Of a DNA stretch of 64,000 nt, positions 1 to 11,943 are shown piece after piece. This DNA is from Platycnemis pennipes. Lineage: Eukaryota; Arthropoda; Insecta; Odonata; Platycnemididae. The stretch's first letter is position 1; every line of letters begins with the position of its first letter. Both the position numbers and the translations under genes were made by a program. The stretch is from the NCBI GenBank assembly GCA_933228895.1, contig OW121849.1, forward strand, positions 125,678,849 to 125,742,848. Reading direction: 5' to 3'. Under the pieces are notes generated by a model. It was not told where the DNA came from and searched no databases. It saw nothing but the letters and a program-made list of their open reading frames with translations.

Positions 1-2
1 TA

Positions 3-110
3 GAAGATACTGACGGGACTCTTGCTACGGATGAAGATTTTGAAGACGAAGAATTAAAGAAATACGGCATTGCAATTCTAATTCGAAGTAGTTTTGGTAA
101 TTTTGAGTGA
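3..110 (+). CDS. possible 3'-terminal coding segment of an unknown gene
   Basis: An open frame enters from the left edge and runs 35 codons to a TGA at 108-110. Its composition is coding-like and acidic (DEDFEDEELKK, then YGIAILIRSSFGNFE). It could be the last exon of a plus-strand gene or a transposon remnant; no family was recognised. At this length chance is a real alternative. Confidence 0.18.
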   Translation, partial: EDTDGTLATDEDFEDEELKKYGIAILIRSSFGNFE

Positions 111-2037
111 TGCAGAGTGTTTTGAAAGGTTTCGTCCTTCAAAAGCCAACGGTAAAAACGTAAATACGTTATTGCTGATTACCATCGATGGAATTAGATT
201 TTAAACCAACAGGTTTCTGAGCTTTCAAGGTGATATAAGATAGACTGCAGTTACGCTAAGATCCAGTGTTTACGTTATGTACCCTCTAATTTACGTTAAA
301 ATGTTTGATCATATTCTAGGCGTCCGGAGTTGAGCGGGATTTACCCCTTGAAAGTGTGAAGTTAGGCAACGTTTGGGATAATTTCCACTGCTGCCTCGTT
401 TTGTGCTCTTGTGTTGATGTTGTTGGGTTGTGATTTTCCTTCTGTTGTGGTATACAGGTATGAGGTGATGGATCTCCACACCACCGTTGTGTTCACTGTT
501 TATTGTATGTTTACTATCTCTTTCTCTCACCTTCTGTTTGAATTTATATTTGTGTATTTGCGCCTATGGCGTTGTGTATGAATGGTGTTTTGTATATATA
601 TATAGATTATAATCTTCGTCATGGCACAAAGGCACTAACAATGTTTACATTTCATGTTTTGTCATCTCTAGTAAAAGAAGCTTAAATACTTTCATGGTAA
701 ATAATTACAACACAAGAAAGCTGCCAATATGCATTTTTAAACATTCGCTTTTTTGTACCTAGAAGGTAATGGTGTTTCAATCGCATTTATGTGCAATATC
801 AGCTTCATTATACCAATGTAATAGCCTCCACAAATGCTTAAAAGTCACAGATCAAAATATTATCAAATAAGGCATACTAATATGTGGATGAATTTTTCTC
901 GAACGAGTATAGTCTTTAAACATTGATTATTAAGATTTATTTGTGTTGTGAGTTAATCTGTTTGTAATGAGGATATATCTGTACAGATTTTTATACTTTA
1001 CTCCCCTCTTTATAATCCTCCTATTTACATGATTTATTGTCACACACAATGACCATACAAAACCAATAAATGAACATGATATGTGGAGAATTAGGCTCTT
1101 ATAACTCCCTAGAGTGAACAAATACCTACATTTCTCTAAATAAATCATTCCTATTGGTCAAAGGGTCAGCTATTGTAGGAGATTAAAATCATGATAAAGA
1201 ATCTTTATTCATGTAGCTTTTCATGGGAGGCAACTGGCCTAAATCGTTGCACCTATGTTAATAGGTAAGAGTTTTTATGTAATAATATAATTGTACAGGC
1301 AAAGGTAAGATATCTGGATGAAATTACTGGGTCAGCCTCATCGGCTAAGATGCTAAGAATTCTGTAGCGCAATGTTACATCTGATGAATTAGAAATTGGT
1401 AATATAGTCTCTTTCACACTTGCCATTGATTACTTCACTGAAAATAATACCTTTACCATAGCCAAAAATTGTAAAATAAATCCTCTACATGAAAAACAAT
1501 TTTTCCATCTTCTAATTTAATATAATTCCTAGCAATGATATTGCTGATATCTTTACCACTGTTAGGAAGACAGCAAGAAGTTCGAGAAAAAAGAGGAAAT
1601 GAATTGGGTGGGAATCATAATGTCTGAACTTTCTTGGCCATTTTCACTCAGTGAGGAAATTTAAACTAATTGTCCAAGGAAATGATAAATAAAGACACTG
1701 ACTAATGAGATATATGTGGTAGAAATACGGTGAATTGGTGATAATTAATTTTTTTGTCGTAAGTTTAAAACTTGAAAATGCTTTCATCGCGCTATTTTTT
1801 TAATCGTTTTTCATTTGTTTTGGCCAGTTCTGCCGTATTCACGGTATGAGAATTGTCTTAAGTACACACATCCATCTCTAGGGTTCTAGTCAACTAACTG
1901 GAGGTCTGTTTATCTTTATAAAACCCATCCTCAGGTTAAACTTCACCTAACTTAACGTCCACATTAACTAACTAGAGGTTTAGCCAGACATTATAAAACC
2001 GGCCCCTAGTGAAACATAAGTGGTAGCTGCATGAGAA

Positions 2038-2310
2038 ATGTTAACCAGCTGTGGTTTTAATAGAGTGAAGGGCTTAATATCTTTACTGCAATCATTTAAA
2101 GATGCTGTGAGAGATTACAGACAATTTGCTAATGAACTGGCCGATTCTTCCTTTGAATTGCTGACAAGTGCCAGGACTGTAACTTTAGATGAGAGTAATA
2201 TACTGCAGCTGTGCATACATTTCGCCATAAACATTAATCCTAAACACTTTATCCCATGCCTTTTCCGCTCATTAATAAAAGGAATGAAGAACAGTAACTG
2301 TACAAATTAA
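2038..2310 (+). CDS. unrecognised 90-aa ORF
   Basis: An ATG at 2038 lies just after an in-frame TGA (2032-2034), so this is the first start, and the frame closes at TAA 2308-2310. The product is leucine-rich and looks helical (SLLQSFKDAVRDYRQFANEL near residues 16-35) without obvious low complexity, a signal peptide or a membrane segment. It stands alone in AT-rich DNA with no clear splice partners. It may be a small gene, an exon of an unrelated gene or chance. Confidence 0.18.
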   Translation: MLTSCGFNRVKGLISLLQSFKDAVRDYRQFANELADSSFELLTSARTVTLDESNILQLCIHFAININPKHFIPCLFRSLIKGMKNSNCTN

Positions 2311-4793
2311 AAACTCAACTAAGTACTTTGGAGTTTTAACTGTCATTATGGGTTATTTATTATCCCACCACCTGACCCTTCTTACCAGTTGATGGGCTCC
2401 ATAATTTACTTGTGATGCACAAAAACAAAAATGGATTTTCTTAACATTAACGTTAGAATGATTTCAATCCAAGACAGCAAAAACTCACTGCTTTAGAATA
2501 GATAACTCACTTAGAAGGCTGCCATTACATGATTTATACCATCAGATGACAACTTCATAGCCCATTGAAATAGCTGTCAGTACGAGAAAATCATAATTTA
2601 TAGACTACTTATTTGTCTAGTACAGTATAACTCACTTGTGGTGGGAATCTCCCCAAAGATGTAATACATATTTTGTGCATCAAATTCCAGTGATTACATT
2701 TACCATCATATGTGGTATATCAACCACATATTAAAAAGAACATCAATATTGAAGCACAAGCCCAATGCTCAACTGTTTGTTTAAAAGCTTCCTTGCCAAA
2801 TACAGCATTATTTTCATAACTTCAAATACAAATTTCAAGCATTTTTATGGGATAAGCACACACCTAATTTATGGTGTGCTTAAGATCTAATCCTGAAGAG
2901 ATAATTGTAAATTAAGTGCACCCAGAAACCAGAATACAGAATATGTAGCAAGAAAAAGTTATACATTATGGACAGTCATAAGTAAAGTATACCAATCAAG
3001 GATAAGTAGTTATGATAAAATTTCGCAAATATGAGTATAATAACTGCAGCACTATTAGAAAGTAATAAACTGAAGGAAAACAGCATAAAAAGAATTGCAT
3101 CCATGACATTCTTTCATGGAATTAAATCATGAAAGTATTTTCAAACACAATGCCTGCCTTAATGTGAATAAATAGGTACACCTAAAAACTTTGGAATCCG
3201 TGAAAAGAGCATGTTAGAGTCAAAAGAAAAATCTGAATTGCCATTCTTTCATTTCCAATGGATTCATTAAAAATGCATATAAAATTTTGAAAATTACATT
3301 TTACCTTTAACCAATGAGTGGGAATATACTTGCTCAAAATTTTGTGGCAAAAATATTTAAGTTTAATGGATATTGATTAGGAATTAATTATTAAAACTCA
3401 TTACAGCAGATAAGCATAGAATAAACACATTCACAGTCAAAAGGCCTAAGTGCATTCTGTAGACACCACTGAAAAATCCTAACATCCAATTTCATGAACA
3501 AGTTGTGCATAAAATCTTAGTAATTACTTAAAGATGCATCCATGTAAATGCACTACAGAGATAAAATCATCAGCAGCTCACAGTTAATTAAGAATGGAAT
3601 GTTCCTGTATTGAAAACTATGCAATGAAATTTCCCTTAATTATTAGTTGTAAAAACAAATAGTTAATGAGTTGCGTCACTGTTTCAGTCCGTGCTAAATA
3701 GTTATAAAATACCTCTGATCTCAAAACAAAAAAGAAAAATAAAACTTTCACTAGTAATTGTAGCAGTTTCTTTAGGCAGAATATACACAATTTTACCATT
3801 AATAAGAAGGAGAAAAGAAATTTACACAGCAAGAAAATAGAATGTTATTGAAATTCCAACAATGTTTTCCAGGGTAAAAATAGCTATGATACCTTATTCA
3901 TGATTGGTACTTATGTTCAAAAAAGAACTCCAGGGTCTATGCATTATGTTAAGTCATTATATTAAGACATTTCATTTAATTCATAATTAAACAGGAGCAA
4001 ATTAGGGTGAGTATAACATGAACAGCATGCAAGTTTAATGAACATTCCTCAACTGTAGTTTAAAAAGCATATTTCACAACTTTTCCTGCAGAGAAAAATT
4101 TACTGATGTGCGAGTCTGAGTGAATGGGTCAATAAAAAGCAGTAATTAAGAGGGTATAAAAATCTCATTAAAATATTATGGTTGATAGATTCTCTAGGGC
4201 CATTTATGGATGAAACTATGAAGATGTCTTTAAAAATATCGCAATCATGTTAAGTTAAGAAGCCATACAGGGATAAATTTCATAGAGGTCTTAACTGGAA
4301 AGCAGAGTTAACTTCACAGATTGAAATCATAATCGAAGTCGACTGACATTCTTATGAAAGTGAAAATAGGACATAGTTTATGCAGTCAAAGAATAAAATT
4401 TATTTATCTAAGGACAAAAACACAATTTACAACAAATACAAGTCAATATTTTAGGCAGATTACTATGAAAATTATTAATGAATGAAATGGTACAAGAAAA
4501 TATATAATTTCTAAAAATAAAAAGGGGGACACACACATAAATTCTCTTCATATTACAGTAGGGGAGATACGGACTCAAAATATATGGCTTTCAACAAAAA
4601 AATTCTAAAAACGATTAAGTTGATTCAGGGTGCAGCAAACATGCTATCCATGAGTTTAGTGCTTCATAATTCATACTACTGTATGCATGATAATATGGGC
4701 TCTATTCTAAAAAGACCCCAGGAAAAATAAAATAAAAAAATCACTCAATTTTCTCTGAATAATAAATTCCCTTTTCACAAGTTTACCTATCCA

Positions 4794-4842
4794 TTGATCA
4801 ATTAATTAATTGATTAATCAATCAATTAATTAATCAATTGAA
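4794..4842. repeat. AATT/ATTG-rich palindromic patch
   Basis: About 49 bases built from ATTAATTAATTG-type units on both sides of a small dyad (ATTGATTAATCAAT). It can fold on itself and looks like a degenerate simple repeat; no function is implied. Confidence 0.5.
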
Positions 4843-5249
4843 CAAAATACACTAATTATGTGATTTTTTTTGGAATTGTAGGTATCAAATACAACAACTT
4901 GAAATATTAGCTTAAATGTCTCATACAGTGGTAATTGTAACAAAAAAAATTAGAAATCAAGAAATCATCAGCATTTGGAAAAAAGAACTGCTTGTCACAT
5001 TTGCATGGACAAGAAATTTTTATGAGACCTAATTAACACAACAAAGTGAATTTCTTATGCACCAGCCATTAGTAGTGACACTGAAAAGAGGTAAATAAAC
5101 TAGAGGGAAATTTGTGTAAAAATTATAGTCCCAGTGGTACAAAAATTGCAAATTTCATGTTCCGGTGGTGAAAAAAAATATTTACGTATTTCTCAATTTA
5201 AACAAACAAAGAATTGTATTACAGACATAAATTGATAAATCTTACTTAT

Positions 5250-5426
5250 TGAAGCAAAGTAAATTTGTTAAATAATAATCGCGGATCAAATTAAAATAAA
5301 TGTTTTGTTTTTCCATGGTTGTCATGGGGGAAATAGTTTGTTGATAACGAGGATTCGGGGCATAACGATATTGAACACGAAAGAGAATGGTTGTATCATT
5401 GATTTGAATAAAAACTTAATCCAACA
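5250..5426 (+). repeat. 5' LTR of copia element
   Basis: A 177-bp repeat starting TGAAGC and ending CCAACA, preceded by target-site copy CTTAT. It should carry the promoter and transcription start (family knowledge). It is identical to 9551-9727 by direct reading. Confidence 0.96.
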
Positions 5427-5429
5427 ATT

Positions 5430-5447
5430 TGGTAGCAGAGCGTGGTT
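5430..5447 (+). other. primer-binding site (tRNA-iMet type)
   Basis: TGGTAGCAGAG followed by CGTGGTT starts 3 nt after the 5' LTR. It matches the complement of the 3' end of animal initiator tRNA-Met at about 16 of 18 positions, including the CCA-derived TGG. This is the expected site for minus-strand priming. Confidence 0.85.
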
Positions 5448-5499
5448 ATAAGATACACGAGTGAAATTTCCAGGAGGTCAAGAAAAGTGACAAGGGAAA

Positions 5500-8400
5500 A
5501 TGTCAGACTTTGGAGTTTCAAGAATCGAGCCTCTAACAAACAAGAATTATGGACTTTGGAGCATGAGATTGGTTGCAGTTCTTAAGGCGAAAGGATTGTA
5601 TCAAGATATCATTTTCGGTGATGAACCAGAGAAGAATGGTGCTGATGCAGCGGCTGTGGCGAAGTGGGAAGCCTGGTCAAAGAAGAACGACGAGGTCAAC
5701 ATGCTGATCATTATGACACTTTCGGCGGAGCAGGCGTTAGCATGTCAAGGTATTTCCAATGCAAAAGAGTTGTGGCTTTTGTTAAAGAAACGTCATGACG
5801 GTGTTGAGAAACATAGAAAGACTCAGTTAATGATTGAATTGGCTAAATTAGAAAAATTAGAGAAAGAAAGCATTGACGGTTATTTAACTAGAGCTCAAAC
5901 ATTAGAGACTCAACTTAAGGAAATGGGTAATAATATTGAAGATTATGAATTAATTATGTACGTAATCGAGGGTCTACCAAAGAGTTTCAGTGAAGTTGCA
6001 ACAGCGATTTCTTCCAATCCAACGGTGGATTTCGAATTCATGAGAGGAGCACTTTTGCGATATGAGGAGAAAAACAAGAAATCAACCAATGAAGGAGAGG
6101 TCAAGGCTTTTAAGGCGAAGGTGCAGACTAAGAAAAAATGTTTCTGTTGTGGCAAAATTGGACATTTTGCTCGTGATTGCTGGCACAAGGACAAGGAGAA
6201 TTCAATTGAGACTAAAGAAAATTCAAAGGATTTTTACAAGAATAAGAGCAAATTCAAGGGAATTTTCAAAGGAGGCAAGAATCAACATGCATTTGAAGTG
6301 AGGGAGCATCACAAGATAAATGCAGAAAATGGAGTCACTTGGATGCTTGATTCGGCGTGCACATCTCACATGACTCATCAAGAGGAGTTATTGATTAATA
6401 AGAGGAAAGACAATGTGGAGATCGTGACGGCTGAAGCAGGCAGAAAGATTCACGCTGAATTTCGAGGAGAAATTGAAGGAACCAGCTATCTTGACGATGG
6501 TGAGGTAGCATTAACTATAAAAGACGTACTTTATGTTCCAGATTTAAACAGCAACTTGATGTCAGTTCCAAGTCTGGTCAAGATGGGCAAGAAAATAGTT
6601 ATTGATGAAGATGGATTTGGAATTTATGACAAGAAAACAGGAGAATTAGTTGCACAGGGGATCTTTGAAGCAGATGCTTTTATGTTTCGAATGAGCACGG
6701 ACAGCGATGAACGAGAGCTGAAGAAAGAAGTTTGCTTTAGCACAAGCGAAATAAATAGTAATTTATGGCACCAGAGGCTTGGTCACATTAACAATAATTA
6801 TCTTTCTAGATTGGCGAAAGAGAATCTTGTCAGAGGACTCGAAAATGTGTCGATCAAGGACGACAACTGCGAGGATTGCATTCAAGGGAAACTGACGAGA
6901 GCACCATTCAAAGAAGTCGAAATCGAAGGTGCACAGCAGATCTTGGAAAGACTGCACGCGGATTTGTGTGGTCCAATGCAACAAGAATCAATTGGAGGGA
7001 GTAGGTACATGCTGACTATTGTGGACGAGTACAGCAGAAGATATTTCGTCGATTTTTTGAAGAGTAAAAGTGAAACTGCCGATAAACTGATCGAGTTTAT
7101 TGAGAGAAAAGAGAACGAGACAGGACAAAAGGTCAAGAATTTTCGCTCAGACAATGGTACGGAATTCACCAACGACACATTGCAAGAATATTTCAAGAAG
7201 AAAGGCATCAAGCACGAGAGAACGACGATCTATTCTCCACAGAGCAACGGAATTGCTGAGAGAGCCAATCGAACGTTGGTGGAAATGGCTCGAACGTTAC
7301 TCATTGCAGCTGGATTAACACTGATGTTTTGGGCAGAAGCCGTGTGGACTGCGAGCTACTTGCATGATCTTTCACCTACGAAGAAGAGGGATCAAGTTCC
7401 ACTTGAGATTTGGAAAAACAAGAAACCATCGGTCAGACATCTCAGAGTTTTTGGCTGCAAGGTCTTCTACAGAAATGAAGATGTTCAAAAAAAGAAGCTT
7501 GACGTGAGATCAAAGGAAGCTGTGTTCGTGGGATACTCGAAGAACAGGAGAGCCTACCGAGTATTTGACTTGAGTGACAGGAAGATTCACGAGAGTCGAG
7601 ACGTAAAGTTCATTGAAGAAAAAATGGGTTTTCAAAAGAAGGAAGGAGACGTTGGTTATGACGAGACTAACTACGTTTTTATCCCAATTGAGAGGCAAGA
7701 GAATCGAGACGAACGACACGAGGAAGAAAACAATTCAGGAATTATCCATGACGTTGTTGAAGATTTTCAAGGACAATTCGACAGTGACGATGATTCATCT
7801 CATAAAAATCCGTTGGTAATTGTTCAAGCTGGAGAGAGAAGAAGAGGGAGAAAAAAAGGTGACACGAACGATGTCCTGAAACAGAGACACCAAGAAGAAT
7901 TAAAAGGAATAGAAGATGAATTAAGACAACAAGGAGTAAGAAGGTCAACGAGAGAGAAGAAGGAGCCCGATTGCATTGTCAATATGGTGCAAGAAATCAA
8001 TCCAAGGAACTACAAAGAAGCAATCGAGTCCAAGGACAAGATCAAATGGATTGAAGCAATGAACAAGGAATTGAAAAATATGAAAAATTATCAGACTTGG
8101 GAAATTGTTAACAAGCCAAAAGAGGTAAAATTAATTCAAAGCAAATGGGTTTTCAAGAAAAAGGGAACCAAAGATGCAGAAGTATACAAGGCAAGACTGG
8201 TAGCTGATGGTTCACGACAGCGAATGGGAGTGGATTACAAAAGCTCTTACAGTCCAGTGATGAAGCAAGAGTCATTGAAGACACTGTTGGCAATTGCAGC
8301 GAAGAAAAATTACAAAGTGGAGTTCATTGACGTCGAAGCAGCGTACTTGAACGCAGAATTGGACAGGCATGTGTACATGAATCCACCAAAAGGAGTAAAC

Positions 8401-9525
8401 ATTGAAGAAGGGAAGATATTTAGACTAAAGAAGAGTTTATATGGACTTCCAGAAGCAGGAAGATGTTGGTTTAAGAAATTATCTGGAATTTTGAAGGAAT
8501 TGGGATTGAAACCATGTAAAGCAGATCCATGTGTATTTGTCGAAGAGTCAAAGAAGGGATTTTTGGCAATTGGATGCTACGTGGATGACTGTATAATTGT
8601 TGGTGACAGTCAAAAGAAGATTGATCAACTGGTGGAAAAACTGAAAAAGCAATTGAAGATTAAGGTGTCAAAGGAGGATGAAGTGAAGTTCCTAGGAATA
8701 AAAATCAAAGAAGAAAAAGAAGGATTTATCATGGAACAATCAAGCTACATCGAAGAAGTTATTGAGAGATTCGGAATGGAGAATTGCAATGGAGTGAAGA
8801 CACCAGCAGCAAGTGGAGTCAAACTTGACGATTACGAAGATTCGGAGAAAGCAAACAAGGATTTGTACCAAGAAATACTTGGATGTATTGGATATTTGGT
8901 GAGAGGGACGAGGCCGGACTTGGCATACACCTACAGCAAACTATCGCAGTACTCAAAAGATCCAAGGATGATTCATTACGAGGCGTTGAAGAGAGTTTTG
9001 AGATATTTGAAGGGGACCAAAGGGTATCGTTTGAAGATTGGCAGAGAAGTTGGAAGACTGGAGATTAGTTCAGATGCCAGTTGGTGTACCACTTTGGATT
9101 CGAAATCATTTGGCGGATATTCAGTGAAGATTGGAGACGCATTGATCAGTTGGAGAAGCGGAAAGCAGAAGATGGTAGCTTTATCAACTATGGAATCGGA
9201 GTTGGTGGCATTATGTGATGGAATTTGTGAGGGCATCTGGTTGACAGAGTTGTTAGAAGAGCTGGGACAATTTGAAGTTGTTGAACGACCAATAAAAGTT
9301 CGAACTGACAGTCAATCAGCATTGAATTGGAATAACAATGAGAAGATCAACAAAGAAAACAAGCACATCAGAAGAATGTATCATTTTGTCAAGGATGAAA
9401 TCAAAAATGGTGAGGTGGTTCTTCATCACGTGGGTTCAGCAGACTTGGAAACTGATGTTTTGACCAAGGACGTCAGCGAAGCATTAATGAAGAAGCACAT
9501 TCCAAACTTGAGTTTAATTATTTAA
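5500..9525 (+). CDS. copia gag-pol polyprotein
   Basis: A single 1341-codon ORF; an in-frame TGA at 5488-5490 makes the ATG at 5500 the first start. Gag comes first, with a CCHC zinc knuckle C214-x2-C217-x4-H222-x4-C227. The aspartic protease has the active-site triplet D284-S285-A286 (most relatives have DSG). The integrase has an H424/H429/C457/C460 zinc site and a catalytic triad D488, D551, E587 with exact DX35E spacing. Reverse transcriptase has D944 (motif A) and YVDD at 1027-1030. RNase H has D1192, E1232, D1270, H1289 and the late D1319. No frameshift or stop is present, and the length is typical of copia. Gag and Pol share one frame, so Gag excess must come from processing or splicing, as known for Drosophila copia. 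The protein should build cytoplasmic particles, copy the RNA and insert the cDNA. Confidence 0.97.
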   Translation: MSDFGVSRIEPLTNKNYGLWSMRLVAVLKAKGLYQDIIFGDEPEKNGADAAAVAKWEAWSKKNDEVNMLIIMTLSAEQALACQGISNAKELWLLLKKRHDGVEKHRKTQLMIELAKLEKLEKESIDGYLTRAQTLETQLKEMGNNIEDYELIMYVIEGLPKSFSEVATAISSNPTVDFEFMRGALLRYEEKNKKSTNEGEVKAFKAKVQTKKKCFCCGKIGHFARDCWHKDKENSIETKENSKDFYKNKSKFKGIFKGGKNQHAFEVREHHKINAENGVTWMLDSACTSHMTHQEELLINKRKDNVEIVTAEAGRKIHAEFRGEIEGTSYLDDGEVALTIKDVLYVPDLNSNLMSVPSLVKMGKKIVIDEDGFGIYDKKTGELVAQGIFEADAFMFRMSTDSDERELKKEVCFSTSEINSNLWHQRLGHINNNYLSRLAKENLVRGLENVSIKDDNCEDCIQGKLTRAPFKEVEIEGAQQILERLHADLCGPMQQESIGGSRYMLTIVDEYSRRYFVDFLKSKSETADKLIEFIERKENETGQKVKNFRSDNGTEFTNDTLQEYFKKKGIKHERTTIYSPQSNGIAERANRTLVEMARTLLIAAGLTLMFWAEAVWTASYLHDLSPTKKRDQVPLEIWKNKKPSVRHLRVFGCKVFYRNEDVQKKKLDVRSKEAVFVGYSKNRRAYRVFDLSDRKIHESRDVKFIEEKMGFQKKEGDVGYDETNYVFIPIERQENRDERHEEENNSGIIHDVVEDFQGQFDSDDDSSHKNPLVIVQAGERRRGRKKGDTNDVLKQRHQEELKGIEDELRQQGVRRSTREKKEPDCIVNMVQEINPRNYKEAIESKDKIKWIEAMNKELKNMKNYQTWEIVNKPKEVKLIQSKWVFKKKGTKDAEVYKARLVADGSRQRMGVDYKSSYSPVMKQESLKTLLAIAAKKNYKVEFIDVEAAYLNAELDRHVYMNPPKGVNIEEGKIFRLKKSLYGLPEAGRCWFKKLSGILKELGLKPCKADPCVFVEESKKGFLAIGCYVDDCIIVGDSQKKIDQLVEKLKKQLKIKVSKEDEVKFLGIKIKEEKEGFIMEQSSYIEEVIERFGMENCNGVKTPAASGVKLDDYEDSEKANKDLYQEILGCIGYLVRGTRPDLAYTYSKLSQYSKDPRMIHYEALKRVLRYLKGTKGYRLKIGREVGRLEISSDASWCTTLDSKSFGGYSVKIGDALISWRSGKQKMVALSTMESELVALCDGICEGIWLTELLEELGQFEVVERPIKVRTDSQSALNWNNNEKINKENKHIRRMYHFVKDEIKNGEVVLHHVGSADLETDVLTKDVSEALMKKHIPNLSLII

Positions 9526-9537
9526 AATTTGTCACGC

Positions 9538-9547
9538 GAAAGGAGGA
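9538..9547 (+). other. polypurine tract
   Basis: GAAAGGAGGA lies 3 nt upstream of the 3' LTR and 12 nt after the ORF stop. Its purine run and position fit the plus-strand primer of an LTR retrotransposon. Confidence 0.85.
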
Positions 9548-9550
9548 ATT

Positions 9551-9727
9551 TGAAGCAAAGTAAATTTGTTAAATAATAATCGCGGATCAAATTAAAATAA
9601 ATGTTTTGTTTTTCCATGGTTGTCATGGGGGAAATAGTTTGTTGATAACGAGGATTCGGGGCATAACGATATTGAACACGAAAGAGAATGGTTGTATCAT
9701 TGATTTGAATAAAAACTTAATCCAACA
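9551..9727 (+). repeat. 3' LTR of copia element
   Basis: A 177-bp repeat identical to the 5' LTR, followed by the target-site copy CTTAT at 9728-9732. It supplies polyadenylation for the element (family knowledge). Confidence 0.96.
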
Positions 9728-9732
9728 CTTAT

Positions 9733-10738
9733 TCTATCTGATCTTCATTGATAGTTAACAGAATAAACATAGATATATACAAAATACAGGCCATAACAAA
9801 GGTGACTCAATCATCTATATATAAACCTTGTTGTGTCAAATATAAACCTTCAAACTCCTTTCGGCGATCAAATGTGCTGACAATTTTCGGCATTATGGCT
9901 AACAGAGATACTTTTTCTGATCAACAGTAGCTCCGATCGAAATATAAGCATGCGGTGACACTAGTTTATCCAGAGATACTGAGAATTGGAAATATATGCC
10001 TGCCCGATTCGTCTTTTGTAGGTACCTCCCCGCCGAGGCTTATTCAAAATGACAATGCCAGCTTACCTTGATATAGGTAAATTTATTAAAATTCCTTTCC
10101 TGTCAAATAATGCACCGCATCATACAGAGATATTAGTGTGTCCCTAACTCATACTTTTTACCGCCCTGCCATGCCGGCGAGTCTCAAGCCGACGACCACA
10201 GGCACTGAATAAGTTTGCTGCGATGGGAATGCCGTCGTGCTGGAGTCATATCATGAAATCAGCAACATATACTCAACATCAGTCAGTACTTTGATAGTTT
10301 ATCCCTAAATAACTCTTTTTGTCTAATCAAGGAGTAATTGCGACCCATCAGTCACAACCTAGGTGGAGTGCTCTTTGAATGAAATTATTACGTCCATTTG
10401 ACAACTTTGTCTTCTCGCCCAACAGCTAAGACATTTAAGATACTCTTGTCCAGCATAGTTATTGGTCACATTAATGCTATGCGCAGAATTACTGAAATCA
10501 TCTTTCACAAGGGCAATTGGTTTAATGGGATTTATTTTTACGAATCTTTCAGGATCAATACTACGCAAGTCATTTTGGCAGCTCAACGAAAATGATGCAC
10601 CCTGACCCCACCACCATAAATGCGATCTAGAGAGACATATACAGATATCATGGCCACGTGCATCATCAGACTGATGATAGCGGCAAGGTCACGTAAATAA
10701 TAATATGCATTTATTTTACACCATGAGTTTTCAAATAT
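9733..10738. other. non-coding stretch
   Basis: About 1 kb between the copia element and the next inverted-repeat element. Only short open frames without recognisable motifs are present. I see no RNA gene or repeat structure here. Confidence 0.5.
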
Positions 10739-11555
10739 CAGGGTGTCCACTAAAGTCAAAATATAAAATTCAAGCATAATTCAAGGTTTTCAAGGCTAAA
10801 TTTATAAAAATTTCCAGGCTAATACATCGCGGATCTTGTACGAGTCAAAAGTGATGTTTTCCAAGTTCTATGTAGAATATGGATTTTTTGTAGTGCAACC
10901 CATAGCATAGTATAAATAAAGTAATTAAATAAGAAATAATTGATATATTAAAGTAATTAAATATGTAGTTTTATTGGTAGTAAGAGCCTCTCTTTGTTGG
11001 TTGGGAAAGATAAACTACTTTTTGATTGAACACCCTCTTTCTAAATTAGCATTTCCATGAGAAAGTACAAATTCCTCTACAAGAGGAACTTAAAAAACCC
11101 ACTGGCTAAAGTCTTCAGCATTAAACCACTCACCACAGCAAAGGAATTATTTTCCAATTATTAATCAAATCCTTGAATACTTTCAAATTCTTTTCTAGAA
11201 ACAAAAAAAAAATTTAATGCGGCCAAGATATCCCATTTATGGAATATCCGGGAATTCCATTTTTAAGACGAAAAAATTATTACAGAATATTTCAAGCTGC
11301 TAAACTAGGAATTTTGCAATGTCTTTTTAACAATAACCTATGAAATGAAATTTGAGAATTTTCTACTCCTAAGAAGAGGTTGTATAACTCTGATCTTGAA
11401 ATGAAATTAGCCTTTCTTCATGCAACTATAAACAAAATTTAAAAAAGTCTCGGATTTTCTCTCCATGGGCCTGGCCTGGCTCTCTCGCCTGGGTTTGCAA
11501 GAAAAAAGTAGAATGACTTGTGGGGAGAATGTATTATCCTAAATCAGGTAATCCG

Positions 11556-11610
11556 ACAATAGCAGAGTGGGGTAGTGGACTGCAGGTAATGAAGTTTGAT
11601 TCTTATCGCG
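11556..11610 (+). repeat. tRNA-derived SINE head
   Basis: An A-box-like TAGCAGAGTGGGG at 11560 and a B-box-like AGTTTGATTCT at about 11593 are spaced as in a tRNA. No cloverleaf with paired acceptor ends was apparent, so this is a SINE promoter remnant and not a tRNA gene. Confidence 0.4.
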
Positions 11611-11943
11611 ATTTAAAATTTTTCTTTCAGCCATTGAATCAAAAAGTTTATCATCCTTCATTTCCAACCTTTTTATGTGGATACTGACTTTTAAGTACTT
11701 CTATCGTTTAAACTACCTACATTTACAAATCCGTCACTGAAAAATACATTGTAAAGTTAACAAAATGATTACACGATTACATTGAATTCTGCAGTAAAAA
11801 ATGTTTCCAATCCTTTCCCTAACGCCAAATTTTATTATTTTTTAAATTATAAATTCACATGAAATTTCTGATAATCTACTTTTTTTAACTGCCTACTTGC
11901 ATTACCCTATGAATACAGCATAGCCTGTATTCCTAGGCAGTGT

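Larger units (their letters stand above)
111..5244. other. AT-rich non-coding stretch
   Basis: About 5.1 kb of AT-rich sequence with stops in all frames apart from a 90-codon ORF at 2038-2310. It probably belongs to the next NAPRT intron, or to sequence downstream of that gene. Apart from an AATT/ATTG-rich palindromic patch near 4794-4842, no repeat, RNA gene or conserved motif was seen. Confidence 0.5.
5250..9727 (+). mobile_element. complete Ty1/copia LTR retrotransposon
   Basis: A full-length copia-type element of 4478 bp. It has two 177-bp LTRs (TG...CA ends) identical base for base, a tRNA-iMet-type primer site, one uninterrupted gag-pol ORF, a polypurine tract, and a 5-bp target duplication CTTAT at 5245-5249 and 9728-9732. 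The domain order protease, integrase, reverse transcriptase, RNase H is diagnostic of Ty1/copia rather than gypsy or BEL. Identical LTRs mean insertion was recent in evolutionary terms and the copy may still be active. It lies antisense to NAPRT, to the left of the last exon found, presumably in an intron. Confidence 0.97.

Noticed and set aside
6882..7211. Minus-strand ORFs overlapping the copia gag-pol gene
   Set aside because: They are reverse-strand shadows of the gag-pol frame, with no motif of their own.
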